In this document: in pieces, positions 22,404 to 34,202 of the stretch
How the letters are laid out: each line of letters opens with the position of its first letter
Numbering within the stretch: position 1 is the first letter of the stretch
Source: Lytechinus pictus
Lineage: Eukaryota; Echinodermata; Echinoidea; Temnopleuroida; Toxopneustidae
Assembly: GCF_037042905.1 (NCBI RefSeq)
Contig: NC_087258.1
Location: forward strand, 1 to 64,000
Length of the DNA: 64,000 nucleotides
Direction: 5' to 3'
Position numbers and translations under genes: made by a program
Notes under the pieces: model-generated
What the model was told of the DNA's origin: nothing
The model's input: only the letters and a program-made list of their open reading frames with translations
The model's database searches: none

Positions 22404-23297
22404 ATGTCTGTAGATCCAAGACCCACCCCTCCCCTACGACAGACCGACTTTTTACCAAATAGATTTTCGGGTGACAAAATTGACCGCGACCTATGCACAG
22501 CTCATTTTTTGACATTTGAGGACTACTTGGATGCCCATGACTTTAACCCAACTGACCCTTCCCAATTCACTGACGTTCTTCGGACATTTAAAAGAAGCCT
22601 GCAAGGCCAAGCCAGACTTTGGATTGAGGGCCAAACTTTTAGTAACTACCAGGGACTGAAGTCTTCCTTTATTGGAAGGTTTAGCGGGACAAAATCGACT
22701 TATGCATACGTTAGGGAGTTTAATGACTTAGCTATGACGACGGACGAAAGCGCAGAGATGTATTTACAGCGCGTTAGGCAAGCTGCGGCGCGCATCGGCT
22801 ATGGGGAAACACAGATACGAGACAAGGTCTTATCCTCTTTACCACATAAATGCCGATCAGCGATTATCATGTCTCTTCCCGAGACAGCGGGCAGCGACGA
22901 AATTGCGGCGAAAGCGCAATGCTTTCTTGACCTGAATGACTGCAGCGCTACTCGGACTGAAGTCAGTTTTTCGACTCAGGACGAAATCTTACAACTAAGG
23001 GATGAAATTCACTCCCTAAAAATACAACGTGATGACAGACGAAACCGACCTCGCAGCCGAGATCGCACATGGCGAAGCGGCAGTCGCAGTCGCGAGCGCA
23101 GCACAAGCGCAGGACGTAGCCCTTACCGTACAGACAACCGCCCCTCCCAACGTCCCAACCATGACAAACGACGGACTATTTGTGACTACTGTCTCATACC
23201 CGGACATGTATGGCGAGCATGCCGAATTAGACAAAGAGACATGGAAGAAAGACAAAACAGACGTAGGACCACTAATAACCGACAACAGGATTTTTAG
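22404..23297 (+). CDS. Gag of LTR retrotransposon 2
   Basis: A 297-residue Gag. I chose ATG 22404 (MSVDPRP) over the upstream in-frame ATG at 22356, which sits in AT-rich leader. The N-terminal two thirds reads as a retrotransposon capsid domain (TFKRSLQGQARLWIEG, DKVLSSLPHKCRSAI). A basic Arg/Ser-rich stretch (RSRDRTWRSGSRSRERS) follows, and then one zinc knuckle CDYCLIPGHVWRAC with the CX2CX4HX4C pattern for nucleic-acid binding. It ends at TAG 23295-23297. The pro-pol frame overlaps in the -1 phase, so pol is probably made by ribosomal frameshifting at the Gag stop. The frame itself looks intact. Confidence 0.85.
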   Translation: MSVDPRPTPPLRQTDFLPNRFSGDKIDRDLCTAHFLTFEDYLDAHDFNPTDPSQFTDVLRTFKRSLQGQARLWIEGQTFSNYQGLKSSFIGRFSGTKSTYAYVREFNDLAMTTDESAEMYLQRVRQAAARIGYGETQIRDKVLSSLPHKCRSAIIMSLPETAGSDEIAAKAQCFLDLNDCSATRTEVSFSTQDEILQLRDEIHSLKIQRDDRRNRPRSRDRTWRSGSRSRERSTSAGRSPYRTDNRPSQRPNHDKRRTICDYCLIPGHVWRACRIRQRDMEERQNRRRTTNNRQQDF

Positions 23298-23299
23298 AG
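23288..23299 (+). promoter_or_regulatory. Candidate -1 ribosomal frameshift site at gag stop
   Basis: The Gag frame ends GAT TTT TAG. Slipping back one base on T-TTT-TAG gives TTT TTA GAG, and the -1 frame then stays open through protease (23363 onward). This is not a full X-XXY-YYZ heptamer; it would be P-site slippage at a stop. The alternative is a fixed mutation that broke an originally fused frame. Confidence 0.5.
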
Positions 23300-24221
23300 C
23301 GGGAGAATGGGAATAGCGCTCATTTCGCATCCTCCCCGACTTTTGGAAAATCTAGACCAACAATGACCGATGACTCTAAATACTTAGGTACGGACGAAGT
23401 AGACTTAAAACTTAATGGACGTAACTTTGTTAAAGGACATTTGCCCAGTGGAAAGAATATATTTATACTTTTTGATAGTGGTGCTTCCAAGACTATAATT
23501 TCTGGAAACTATGTTAAATCCTGCAAATATCTTTCCACTCTTCCAACGTCCAAAGTTAAACCTGTTAGATTCAGGATTGGAAATGGACAATTATTGCTTG
23601 CTAGATCTGTAGTTAAGTTTCAGGTAACTGTACAAGGACATAAATTTGAGATTTCAGCACTGATTGTTGATAACCTAGTAGGTGTTGATTTGATTTTAGG
23701 GCAGAATACACTTTCTGATCTAGATGGTACATTAACCTTTCGAGACAATAGGTTTAGGATCAAACCTAAGAAGGTAACATTGGCTCCAGTGAGCAAAGTA
23801 ACCATAAACCCAGGAGAGACGAAACATGTCACATTGCAAGGCAAGACGCCTGCTTATGTCAGAAATTCAGAAGTTACCATCAATGCTAATAATTATCTTG
23901 GTAAACATTGTCCTAATACAATGATTGTAACACTTCAGAAAGGTAGGACTCAGATCCTAGTGACTAACCGCACTGATAGGCCGATACATCTAACTAAAGG
24001 CAGACCAGTTGCCTCATTAGATTTAGGGAACCTAATTAACACAACTCAACCCCTTCCAGTAGATGACATGTTTGTGACACTAAAAGACAATGGACGAACA
24101 TCAAATGATGTTCAATCCCAGAATCTAGATAAGTATCCCCATCTGAATCATGATGACCCTATAAGTAAGATGACAGAAGAAGAAATAATTAGACAACAAA
24201 TTAATTTGAAAGATAGTGTAC
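23291..24221 (+). pseudogene. Pol part 1 of LTR retrotransposon 2: protease
   Basis: The -1 frame, open from inside the gag end, holds a retropepsin-like aspartic protease with LFDSGASKTIIS (DSGA catalytic loop), followed by a second-half motif VDLILGQNTL. After about 290 residues it is cut at 24221 by the foldback element. The frame resumes exactly at 28779, with the 4-bp GTAC duplicated at the two edges. Downstream RT-RNaseH-IN is therefore the continuation of this frame, not a separate gene. Confidence 0.85.
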
Positions 24222-24236
24222 CCAGGTAACAAGCCA

Positions 24237-25640
24237 ACGTTGGCTCCACGTTGGAAACTTGAAAGTCGTTGGACGTTGGAAAAACTTGATGGATTAACGT
24301 TGAATCGACGTTGGAAACTAGTTTGATGGAAAGATGATGGACAATCAACAATGACACGACGTTGGCAACGTTGGAAACTTGTTAGTTGGAGAGTTGTTGG
24401 ACAGTCGACAATGTCACAACGTTGGAAACACGTTTGATTGGATAGTTGTTGAACAGCCAGCAAAGGCACAACGTCGGCAACGTTGGAAACTAGTTCGCTG
24501 GAAAGTTGTTGAACAACCGACAATGGCACAACGTTGACAAAGTTGGAAACTAGTTTGTTGGAGATTTGTTGGACGGTCGACAATGGCACAACGTTGGAGA
24601 CTAGTAAGTTGGAGAGTTGTTGGACAGTCGACAATGTCACAACGTTGGAGACACGTTTGATTGGATAGTTGTTGACAGCCAGCAAAGGCACAACGTTGGC
24701 AACGTTGGAAACTAGTTCGCTGGAAAGTTGTTGAACAATCAACAATGACACGACGTTGGCAACGTTGGAAACTTGTTAGTTGGAGAGTTGTTGGACAGTC
24801 GACAATTGCACAACGATGGAAACTAGTAGGTTGGAGATTAGTTGGATAGTCGACGATGACACAAGGTTGGCAACGTTGGAAACTAGTTCGATGGAAAGTT
24901 GTTGAACAACCAACTATGGCACAACGTTGTCAAAGCTAGAAACTAGTTCGATGGAGATTTGTTGGATAGTCGACGATGGCACAACGTTGGAAACTGGTAG
25001 ATTGGAGATTAGTTAGATAGTATACAATGACACAACGTTGATAAAGCTGGAAACTAGTTAGATGGGAGGTTGTTGAACAACTGACACTGGCACAACGTTG
25101 GAAACTGGTAGATTGGAGATCAGTAGGATAGTCGACGATGACACAACGTTGGCAACGTTGGAAAGTTGTTGAACAACAGACAATGGCACAACATTGGAAA
25201 CTAGTGTGTTGGAGATTTGCTGGACAGCCAACAACGTCACAACGTTGGAAACGCGTGTTTGATTGGATAGGTGTTGAACAGCCAACAAAGGCACAGCGTT
25301 GACTACGTCGGAAACTAGTTCGATGGAGAGTTGCTGAACAACCGACAAAGGAACAACGTTGGAAACTATTTTCTTGGAGATTTGTTGGACAGTCGACAAT
25401 GGCACAACGTTGACAAAGGAGTGGAAACTAGTTTGACGGAGAGTTGTTGAACAACGGACAATGGCACAACGTGGACAGCGTAATTGGAATAGTTTATTGG
25501 AGAGTTGTTGACAGTTAACATTGACACAATGTTGGAAACTATAGTTTGTTGGATATTTGTTTGACAGTCAACATAATATCCCGGCATAATATACACAGTG
25601 TTGAGAACGTTAGAAACTGGTTCATTGGAGAATTGATAAT
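24237..25640. repeat. Left-arm minisatellite, about 50-65 bp units with AACGTTGG
   Basis: About 25 diverged units each follow the order AACGTTGG(CAACGTTGG)AAACTAGTT, then TGGAAAGTTGTTGAACAAC or TGGAGATTTGTTGGACAGTC, then GACAATGGCAC. Some units carry a doubled CAACGTTGG. Unit order is mixed, as in an old array that expanded by unequal exchange. Confidence 0.88.
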
Positions 25641-26537
25641 GATATACAGACGACTACTCGCATAATTATTAATGGGGCCAAGGGGGGGGGGGGTCGATCA
25701 AGTAAGTTTGCTTGTCTATCCATGTCACCCTTGGTATCCCCCAGCAATAAGGGGAAAAGAAATCGAGAGAGAAGGAAAATAATGGGAAGGGAAAGAGGAA
25801 CTAAAACTAAGTCTAAGGGGAAAACAAAAATAAAGATGGGGTAGAATAGAGAGGCTGCATGCACCGGGGGATGCAAATGTGTCGATTAATATAGAAAATA
25901 AAGGAGAAAAACAAGAAAAAAAATGTAGTTCAAGACCAGAATTTCCAGAAACGCCCTCGTCCTTTGCAGCTGGCTCGGCCTTTCACAGTAAGTACGAGAT
26001 AATTCATAGGCCTACCGTCACATAACTAGAAGAAATTGAAGAAGGAAATACAAGCATCAAATGTGCCTATTTAAAAATACCATACTATTCTGATGCGCAG
26101 AATTAGTCTCGACGTCGGACTCCTTCTGTCATGTCTGTGTAGTCTGCTTCCTTCAATTTTGAACTTGAAGAATCTGGTAGAATTTGGACTGGATAGTGGA
26201 TATAGACAATTGAATTCCAGAATATCTAGTGATCTGGAACAGTACTTATAAGCTGCATATTTAGGACCTACAATCTACAGTGGAATTTTCTTTGCACTTG
26301 CAGATAATCGGTAACTGCAACCATTGATCCCCTCCGAAAGATCCCGGAGTCAGCTTCTGTGCGCGTACAGTCCGACGCTACTATATTCGTGTAAGTAGTA
26401 GTAAAGTAGTACTTAACACCAGTCACTGCATGCACAGTATAACATACTAACTAACCTCGTAATTAGCTTGTGTGAGTGACTAATATAATACTAACCTCGC
26501 AATACGTGTGAGTGGGAACGAGTATGCGATACCAAGG

Positions 26538-27048
26538 GCAAGGCAACAGTCATTGGGTGATTTCAATAATTTCAAGTACAGTGTTGAAATCTGGTGTTGG
26601 AGTTGTGACAACACCGTACTTGAATCAGGCTGGTGTTGAGATTGACCTTGGAAAATATGGTGTATTTCCGGCAGTTTGTGTTGAAGGCTGGTGTTGATTG
26701 TCATCTGCTGAACCCAACACTGCACTGTGGCTGCATGGTGTTGATGATCTACAAGCAATTTCCCCATTCAGCAACATCGGCCCCCAGGGATTGGGAGAAT
26801 CATGATTTAAAGTTCAGTGTTGGTGTTGATGAACTGTAGCTCACGAACAGGGGGCGAACACGACGAACCATCTCCGTAAAATTATCTTTTACATTTAAGA
26901 TGAGAGCAAATCATTAGAGTTTTAATACATTTCAATGAAAAATAATATTACGCTTGGTGTTGGAGCTCAGTTCAGCAGCCCTTTCACGCTCTCAACACCG
27001 TACACCGTACTTGAAATCACCCAATGACTTGCTACCTGGCATTCCTGC
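26538..27048. repeat. Inner inverted repeat within the foldback element
   Basis: CAGTCATTGGGTGATTTCAA near 26547-26566 is complemented by TTGAAATCACCCAATGACTT at 27011-27030, and the pairing continues weakly on both sides. Between the arms, GGTGTTGG/ACACCG motifs recur. This may be a smaller MITE nested in the element's centre. No ORF of note. Confidence 0.6.
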
Positions 27049-27529
27049 CTTATTTATTATACGCTGCCTTGAATTGACCTGGTCGGTCCTGCCTGGCCTA
27101 GCCTGGACCGAGTGTTTTCCAACTGCAGTCAAACCTGTAGTTGCTATGTGAGGCATGCTACACCTGACGCTGAAATATCATTTAATAGTTATGGCACGAG
27201 CGAGACTGGGCCATGGCCATGCATATTGAGATATCAGTTGACTTCTATCTTAATAAAAAAGAGGCACTCTTTAGTTGCAGTAGGCAGTAGTTACGTTACT
27301 CTGAGTGAGGCCAAGTTACGCGACCTCCCTTTTAGATTTTGTAAATACTGAGAGACTGCAATTACACATGTGAGTTTTTGTGATAAATAAATATCACACG
27401 TAATTCTCTTGATTCCTCTTAATTATGTGAAGAGACTTGTAACAGAAAGAATGAAAAGAAATAAATAGCTGTAATAATAGTTGTAATGTTTTTTGATAGA
27501 ATCATGAACAGGTTACAGATGATGATGGC

Positions 27530-28778
27530 ACAGTGTTGAAAACTGTTTGATGGAGATGGTGCATCGTTGGATTTGTTTAAAATTAGACCAACAAAGAATC
27601 AACGTTACAACAACATTTAACCGATATTAGACAAACATTGAATCAACGTTGACGCTAACATTGGACTAAAGTTGAATCAACTTTCCATCAACATTGGACC
27701 AACATTATACCAACGTTGGATCAACGTCACCCAACGTTGGACCAACATTGGACCAACGCTGCCAAACCTGCCTCATCTGGACAATGATTATGCACTCATG
27801 AATATTCATTACATCAGTAAATGACCAAAATTTTAGGTAATATTGCTATAATAATTAGAGTATTTATGTTTATTCAATATTTCCACCATGAAAAGTTTCA
27901 GAAAAGTATGTGGCTCCATTACCATATCATTTATAATCAAAACATATTATTCTAAGTGAAATATTCAAGGTTAAGTGTGGAAAATGATATTAACTGTATT
28001 CTGCCAAGTATAGCAAAGTTGCTCTATATATAGGAGTCAATGACAGGATACAGTGGATAGGTGTAGGATGATAGGAATAGGATATAGGATTAGGATGTAG
28101 GATTTTAGGATAGGATAAGACATGATGATAAAGATTAGAGTGAAGAGTTGTAATGGTGGACTTCACCTTGAAACCAATTAATGTTTTGTTAATTACTGCC
28201 ATACGTTGGAATAACGTTGGAGCAATGTTGGAGCAACGTTGTGACAACGTTGTAACAATGTTGGAGCAATGTTGCCAGACAACGTTGGAGCATTGTTGCT
28301 GGACAGCGTTGAACCAACGTTGTAAACATAGTTGGACTGACGATGTATGCAAGTGCACGTCCATCGCTGCTTCAACGTTGCCCATCAACGTTGCAGCAAT
28401 GCTGTTATTGATGACTCAGCCGACATTATACCAACGTTGGAGCATTGATGGTGGACAACGTTGAACTGACGTTGGAAATGTTGTTGGTCTGACGATGTAT
28501 GGACGTGCACTTCTATCGATGATGCAACGTTGCTTACCAACGATGTAGCAATGTTGTATTTGACTATTTAGCCAACATTGGATCAACGTTGCCAGACAAC
28601 GTTGAAACATTGTTGCTGGACAACGTTGAACTGACGTTGGAAATGTTGTTGGTCTGACGATGTATGCGCGTGCACTTCTATCGATGATGCAACGTTGGCC
28701 TGCCAACGTTGAGGCAACGTTGGGAAAAAATTTCCCAACGTTGATCCAACGTTGGTCCAACGCTGTATTGTTACCTGG
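27530..28778. repeat. Right-arm repeats of the foldback element
   Basis: 27590-27770 is an irregular array of about 18-bp units such as ACCAACATTGGACCAACG. 27790-28190 is unique and AT-rich. From about 28266 a larger unit recurs three times, with the anchor CTGACGATGTATG at 28337, 28489 and 28654 (spacing 152 and 165 bp). Each unit also holds GTGCAC and a palindromic CAACGTTG cluster. The arm ends in the terminal inverted repeat. Confidence 0.8.
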
Positions 28779-31123
28779 GTACTTTCTCATGATGAACAAG
28801 ATAGTATGTACGAATTACTTAAAGAAAATAGGGAAGCATTTTCTTTGTATGGAGAGCTTTCCAGTTGCCCAAATTTCGAAGTAGACATTGAACTTGCTAA
28901 TGACGATCCATTTTTCATTCGCCCTTACTTTGCTACTGAACAAGACAAGAAAAGAATTGAGCTTGAACTCAATAAACTAGTGAAACTAGGAATACTTGAA
29001 GTAGGACACCAGGCTTACACTTCCCCAGTTCTTCTCATATCCAAGAAGGATACAACAGAGAAAAGAGTAGTGACAGATTTTAGGTATCTGAATTCTCGTA
29101 TTAGACGTATTAATCACCCCTTTCCATTACTATCTGAGACATTGAAAAGAATAGGAAATGCTAACACCAAGGTAATGAGTGTTATTGATTTGAAATCAGC
29201 TTTCCATTGCATCCCACTCTCTAAGAAAGCACAGAAATACACAGGTGTTGCATCATACCATGGAGGTAAACACTACTATTACAAGAGACTAGCTCAAGGA
29301 TTGAATGTATCACCAGGGATATTTCAAGCTAAGATAGATGATATTTTGGGTACGATACCAAATTCTAGGAATTTTTGCATAGCCCATCATGATGATATAA
29401 TTTTGTTTAGCCCAGACAAGAATACACATAAGCGACAATTAGAACTTGTACTTCGAGCACTTACTAAGAATGGACTGAAGGTCAGTCCTAAGAAATGTAA
29501 GATTTTCAGGGATGATGTTACGTACATGGGACATAGAATAACAATTGACAAGTTTGGTGACCCATGCATCCAACCGATGACTGATAGTTGTAAGGCAATT
29601 AGGGATTTACCCAAGCCCAAGACCCCTAGACAGGTTAGAAGACTCGTGGGAGCAGTAAATTATGTCTCCAGTTTCTTTCCAAACATTCAGGCCACTTTAC
29701 GACCACTTCACCAATTGACCAGGAAAAAGAATAAATTTGTATGGACTGATGAACATGAACACGCATTTGAGAAAATTAAGGAATTGATGACTAACCCCCC
29801 TGTACTTCACATGCCACATAAATTTGGTAGATTTTCGTTGTATAGTGATACTTCTAGAACAGCAACGGGTTCTTATTTGACTCAAACTGTTCAAGGCAAG
29901 GAAAGAATCATTGGATATTATTCAAAAGTCTTACCAAATGCATGCCAGAGATACAGTGTTACTGAATTAGAATTATTTGGACTTTTGATAAATGTCACTG
30001 CCTTTAAGTATTTACTCAAAGGTTGTGAATTTGATGCATTTGTTGATCATAGCTCAATAGTACAAATCATGAAATCAAAAGAAGAACCTTGCACTAAACG
30101 CTTACAGAAGCTAATACTGAAATTGTCAGAGTATTCATTCAAAATTGGTTACAAGAAGGGATCAGAATTAGTTTTGGCGGACTTTCTTTCTCGCGCACCA
30201 CGCGAAGATGATGTAGAAATTGACAATGTAGTTCCTATGGCATATAGTCTATTCTCAGAAGAAGACTTAATTGAGAGTGATGATTCACTTAACCCTGTAC
30301 AACCCGCAGAGCGAACTGTTACTAGGGCTTATGCCAAGAAGATGGGAATTTCAGTCCCAGATTTGTTTCCAAAGAAACTTTCAGATACCAGACAATGTGA
30401 ACAGACCCCAATAAATCCTAGCGATATGTCACAGCAGACCACAAATGGCCCATTACCAATAACAAGAGATTTACCTAGATCTCAATCTCAGCATGACATT
30501 CCATATGGTCAGACTGAACTGAATAGTGACCCACCTGTTCAACCCAGGACTAGTAGACAGAATAATGTTCAAGTCGAACCAAGATTAGTTGATAAGAAGA
30601 GAGAATCTTCTCTAGATGATAATTATAGGCAAGTACCAAGTGATTTGTACACACCTCCTAGACCCCTTACTACTAAAGTAAACAATGTAGTAGCCGGACA
30701 TATTCCGAGACAACAAGAGGTGGATAAAATCATGGAAGTAATCAAAAGAAAGATTATTAGGGATTACAATTTGCCAATTAATATGAGGACTGTGAAGACC
30801 GAACAGGAAACATCACCATTTTACAAGCCAGTCTATGACTATTTGGCTTATGATATATTGCCGAGTGACAAGAAAGCAGCTAGAGCTGTACAGACCAAGT
30901 CAGAGCAATACATTTTGTGTGATGGTCTTTTGTTTCGTTTATTCTTTCATGACAATGACGACGATTACACCTTGCAACTTGCTATCCCAGAATCTTTGAC
31001 AGACACAATCATATCACAGTATCATGACAATCTTCTTAGTAACCATCAAGGAACTATGCGTACGTACTTGACTGTCAGACGTAATTTCTATTTCCCAAAT
31101 ATGTTTGAGAGGATAAGTAATTA
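28779..31123 (+). pseudogene. Pol part 2 of LTR retrotransposon 2: RT, RNase H, start of integrase
   Basis: About 780 codons continue the protease frame. RT blocks include VIDLKSAFHCIPL (Asp codon at 29187) and a catalytic box reading HHDDIILF (29385-29396), where most relatives have YxDD. RNase H shows LYSDTSRTATG (Asp codon 29847), SVTELELFGLL and FVDHSSIV. A low-complexity linker follows, then the integrase zinc region begins (YHDNLLSNHQG...). The frame hits TAG at 31122-31124, at the edge of an R2-type LINE insertion, and resumes near 32719. The part from 30212 on is also present in the tandem copy at 44121. Confidence 0.88.
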
Positions 31124-32718
31124 GTAGTAATTCATCACTTTATTAACATTCAAATCGTTCAAACAAAGGAATAAAATATATACAAACATAGAAGAAAGGA
31201 ACGCCCAGGACATATCTGAGTAACAGAACAAGCAGGGCATACATAAATAACATAGATTACATTAACATAATAGCGTATACAATACATTACTATAATTACC
31301 CCGAATCAAAGTATTAAAACAAGCATGAAATTATTATAAAGAAGTACAGTATGTAGATGAAAAACGGGAACTAAAGCAGTTAAGAAAAGAGAGGTAGAAA
31401 TAAAAGAAGGGAGAGATGGTACATACAAAGGTGAAATAAAAAAAATAGAAGAGAAGGAATGAAAAAGGGGGAGAGTAAAAGAGAGAGGAGAGAGAGTGAG
31501 AGGGTGAGGGCTGGTGGGAGAGAGAGGGGGTGTGAGAGAGAAAGAAAAACAACATGTGACTTCCAGGGCATTACATAAATTCAAATGATTGCACATAATA
31601 TACCCCGACACAGGCAAATGACCAGATTACGTTTCTGTCTTCATTGGATACATATAAATGGATATTTGTTTCCCTCCACACATCATACACTCCCAGAAAG
31701 AAGAAAGAAAAAGCATTGGGCTGGTCAACACATGAATCCACCAACCGCTGGGCAAAGGAAATTGCACACGAAACGAATGCATTTTATCAATCAACAGTCG
31801 GAAGGCCCTTACGCCCACCAACGGCAATACATTGAACAAAATATCCCCGAGAGTGTATGCTATGGGGGGGGGGGGGGTCACATTTTGGAAATCCTCACAA
31901 TAAGTCGTAGTAATTTTTTTTTGTTAAAATTATTTTTTTGTCTTACGGTATTTGGTTATTATTACATTATTACATTAGTGGGTCATGACATTCCCATACG
32001 GGTTCCTCCTTGGCCGAATATATTACAAATGAAGAAGTGATGGCAAGTGACGCAAGTTTATCCCGAAAGGTCTTGAAAGGCACTGGTTTCCCACATAACG
32101 AGAGAAATTTCTTCAGCTTTTGTGAATTGTCGCTATTGATATAGCCCCTGGAACCTATTTCTATAGGAAAGAAAAGCACATCGAAACCATTGGCTTCTAT
32201 GTCCGAAATCATAGGTGCATATTTATTTGATTTTCGTTCATTTGCCCTGATCAGATTTGTTTCGAAAGGAACCGTGAGTTCAATAATTGCAAGTTTCTTA
32301 TCCCGTTTCCAAAATATGCACATATCTGGGATTAAGTCTGTTTGGGTGCATTCAAGAGGTACAGTAGACCGGACAGACCGTGCGTCACCTGCGAGATCAC
32401 TTTGGATGACAGGACCCGATACAGATTCACTGTGCGCATCAATACCCGACTTGGCGACCTCAACGATATGATGTAATACATTGTTGTGGCGCCAAGTGAA
32501 ACGGCCTTGTTCCAAGGCAACTGGACAATGATTAAGCACATGGTGAAGTGTTTCACGATTACAACATTTCGTGCACCTATCGCTTGACCTTTTACCCCAT
32601 GTAAGCAAATTTGCCCGTGTATTCAATGAGTCCGTTAGAGCATTAAGCATAAATTTGGTTACTCTTTCGGGTAGATTGTATGCCACACTCTTCCACTGGG
32701 AATTATTGGTTTCTATAC
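31124..32718 (-). mobile_element. 5'-truncated R2/NeSL-type LINE in the integrase gene
   Basis: On the minus strand it holds the C-terminal part of a LINE ORF with zinc knuckle and restriction-like endonuclease, then about 850 bp of 3' UTR with purine-rich GAGAGG runs (31490-31545) and a 13-G run near 31866. It breaks the integrase of LTR retrotransposon 2. TAATTA occurs at both edges (31118-31123 and 32719-32724) and may be a short target duplication. Joining there does not restore frame, so a few target bases were probably lost or the edge is slightly off. Confidence 0.8.
31970..32718 (-). pseudogene. LINE ORF C-terminus: CCHC knuckle plus restriction-like endonuclease
   Basis: The minus-strand frame reads NNSQWKSVAYNLPERVTKF, a zinc knuckle CTKCCNRETLHHVLNHC (CX2CX7HX4C), GRFTWRHNNVLHHI, and then PDMCIFWKRDKKLAIIELTV. 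The last stretch carries the PD...(D/E) active-site pattern of the restriction-like endonuclease that nicks target DNA in R2, R4, NeSL and HERO LINEs. The reverse transcriptase is missing (5' truncation at about 32718); the frame ends at 31970. No internal stop is seen. An apparent GTG start at 32686 is not a real start, because the frame continues upstream to the insertion edge. Confidence 0.85.
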
Positions 32719-34202
32719 TAATTAATTCAAGGGTTTTTCCATGTCTTAGATGTCAACAGTTTCGTGGTAAACCAGACAAAGTCAGACCCTTTCATACTCG
32801 AGTCCCAGACTCATACCGCCCATTTGGTAGGATTAGCTTAGACTTTAAATCTATGCCAAATTCAATCACAGGCTACAAACATTTGATGGTTGTATGTGAT
32901 GAGATAACTCGATTTGTAATTTGTGCACCTTTGAAAACTTTAGACGCAGAGACTATCTGTGAAGCTTTGATTCAGAAAGTTATCTGTGTATTTGGACCAC
33001 CCTCTTGCATTGTAACCGATGCAGCCTCATCATTGACAGGAAAGTTATTGACATTGTTGTGTGATACACTTCAGATAGAGAAGAAAGTAATTAGCGTAGA
33101 GAATCATGGTAGTTTGCATGTTGAAAGACATATCCGTACACTTTCACAGTTCTTGAAAGTGAATTTGAACCAATTTGGAAATGATTGGGTTAGATATATT
33201 TCAACTACATGCTATGCTTACAATTCATTCTCCTCAGCCCAATTAGGGAATCATAGCCCATATGAGTTAGTGTTCGGACGGGAACCCCCCAACTTGACTA
33301 ATTTGACTTTCAATCCTATGAAAGGATTATCCCAGACCTATGAGGAATATGTAGATCATCTTAAGAAGAAATTCCAACAAATTTCTAGAACCATGCTTTC
33401 ATTGCAAAGGAAGCAACAAGATAGACAGAACTCAAACATTTCACAGAAGCTAAGCAAGAGCCCAATCTACTCAGTAGGACAATTAGTATATTTGTACAAA
33501 CCAAGCTCTTCTTCCCTGACAGCAAACTCCAAAAAGATTGCTGCTGAATGGTGTGGACCTTTGGTAATCCATGAGGTACTAGACAGAACTCACTATATTC
33601 TGGCTACACTAAAGGGAGAAATCCTGAGAGATGCGTTCAATTACAATAGGCTTAAACCCTGCTTTGTAAGAGCATCTAATGAAAGGAAAAATATCACTCA
33701 CATCCAAAAGTTGAAACAAGCACTAGGCGAGAACAACCAAACACAGAATGACAAAGAAAGCTCTGAAAAAGAGACAGTACAATTCATCAATGAAAATGAT
33801 GAAATTTTGTCAAAGTTTGATTGTGAACAAATCATGTGCTATCAACAAGCAGAACCAATCGATGAGAGTCTCTATACTTCATCTATGATAGATAACCAAG
33901 GTATAGCTACCCCTAGGAAACTGACACAGGACGAGTTAAGGAAACAAATTGACTTATTGTTGACTGCCCCTACTAGTGATACTATGACTCTTCATAGAGG
34001 ACGATTTAAGTCAGGGCACTTGCAAATTTTGGTTTCATTTGACAAATCACAGGTTGACAACAAACCTAGTAGACAAGTGAATTTTTGGTGGAATATAGAT
34101 ATGTACCCAGATGAAGAACCGTTGATTCATAAGATTTTGTTTGATAGAATTATACCAGTAACAGGCACTCCTAAGAGGATGTTGCAGAATTTGTTTAGGT
34201 AA
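32719..34202 (+). pseudogene. Pol part 3 of LTR retrotransposon 2: integrase core and C-terminus
   Basis: It resumes with the Cys pair of the zinc region (CLRCQQ), then FGRISLDFKSM (Asp codon 32841), IVTDAASSLTG (Asp codon 33018) and HVERHIRTL (Glu codon 33123). This is the D-D-E triad of a retroviral-type integrase, with 34 residues between the last two. A C-terminal extension of about 250 residues follows, with a QLVYLYKPSS...NRLKPCFV block similar to gypsy integrase tails and an unassigned acidic tail. Any open frame upstream of 32719 belongs to the inserted LINE. The copy at 46628-48111 differs by at least two amino acids (Ser to Ala next to the second Asp; Ala to Thr near 33848). Confidence 0.87.

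Larger units (their letters stand above)
24222..28778. mobile_element. 4.56-kb ACGTTG-rich foldback/TIR element inserted in pol
   Basis: The termini are inverted repeats: the left starts CCAGGTAACAAGCCAACGTTGG-like and the right ends in its near complement (CAACG...TTGTTACCTGG). A 4-bp target duplication GTAC flanks it (24218-24221 and 28779-28782). Excision at these points restores the interrupted pol frame, which proves insertion. Nearly all of both arms is degenerate tandem repeat built round the palindromic core AACGTT. The centre (about 25640-27500) is unique AT-rich sequence with an inner inverted repeat. No transposase or other credible ORF is visible; long open frames on the minus strand merely translate the tandem repeat. 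Superfamily unknown. Confidence 0.88.

Noticed and set aside
24125-25596. Long minus-strand open frames rich in SNVVPLSVVQQLS-type repeats
   Set aside because: They translate the ACGTTG minisatellite; the frame is open because the unit lacks stops, and frames shift between units. No protein signature.
24237-25640. CRISPR array
   Set aside because: Units are diverged and contiguous without unique spacers, in a eukaryotic subtelomere.
31306-31617. Ser/Pro/Leu-rich minus-strand frame (and copy at 45215)
   Set aside because: It is the translation of the purine-rich GAGAGG tract in the 3' UTR of the R2-type LINE.
31863-31877. G-run as a functional quadruplex
   Set aside because: A single homopolymer tract with length variation elsewhere between copies; nothing beyond low complexity supports a function.
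32571-32718. N-terminal extension of the integrase frame upstream of 32719
   Set aside because: These codons are antisense to the R2-type LINE and belong to the insertion, not to integrase.
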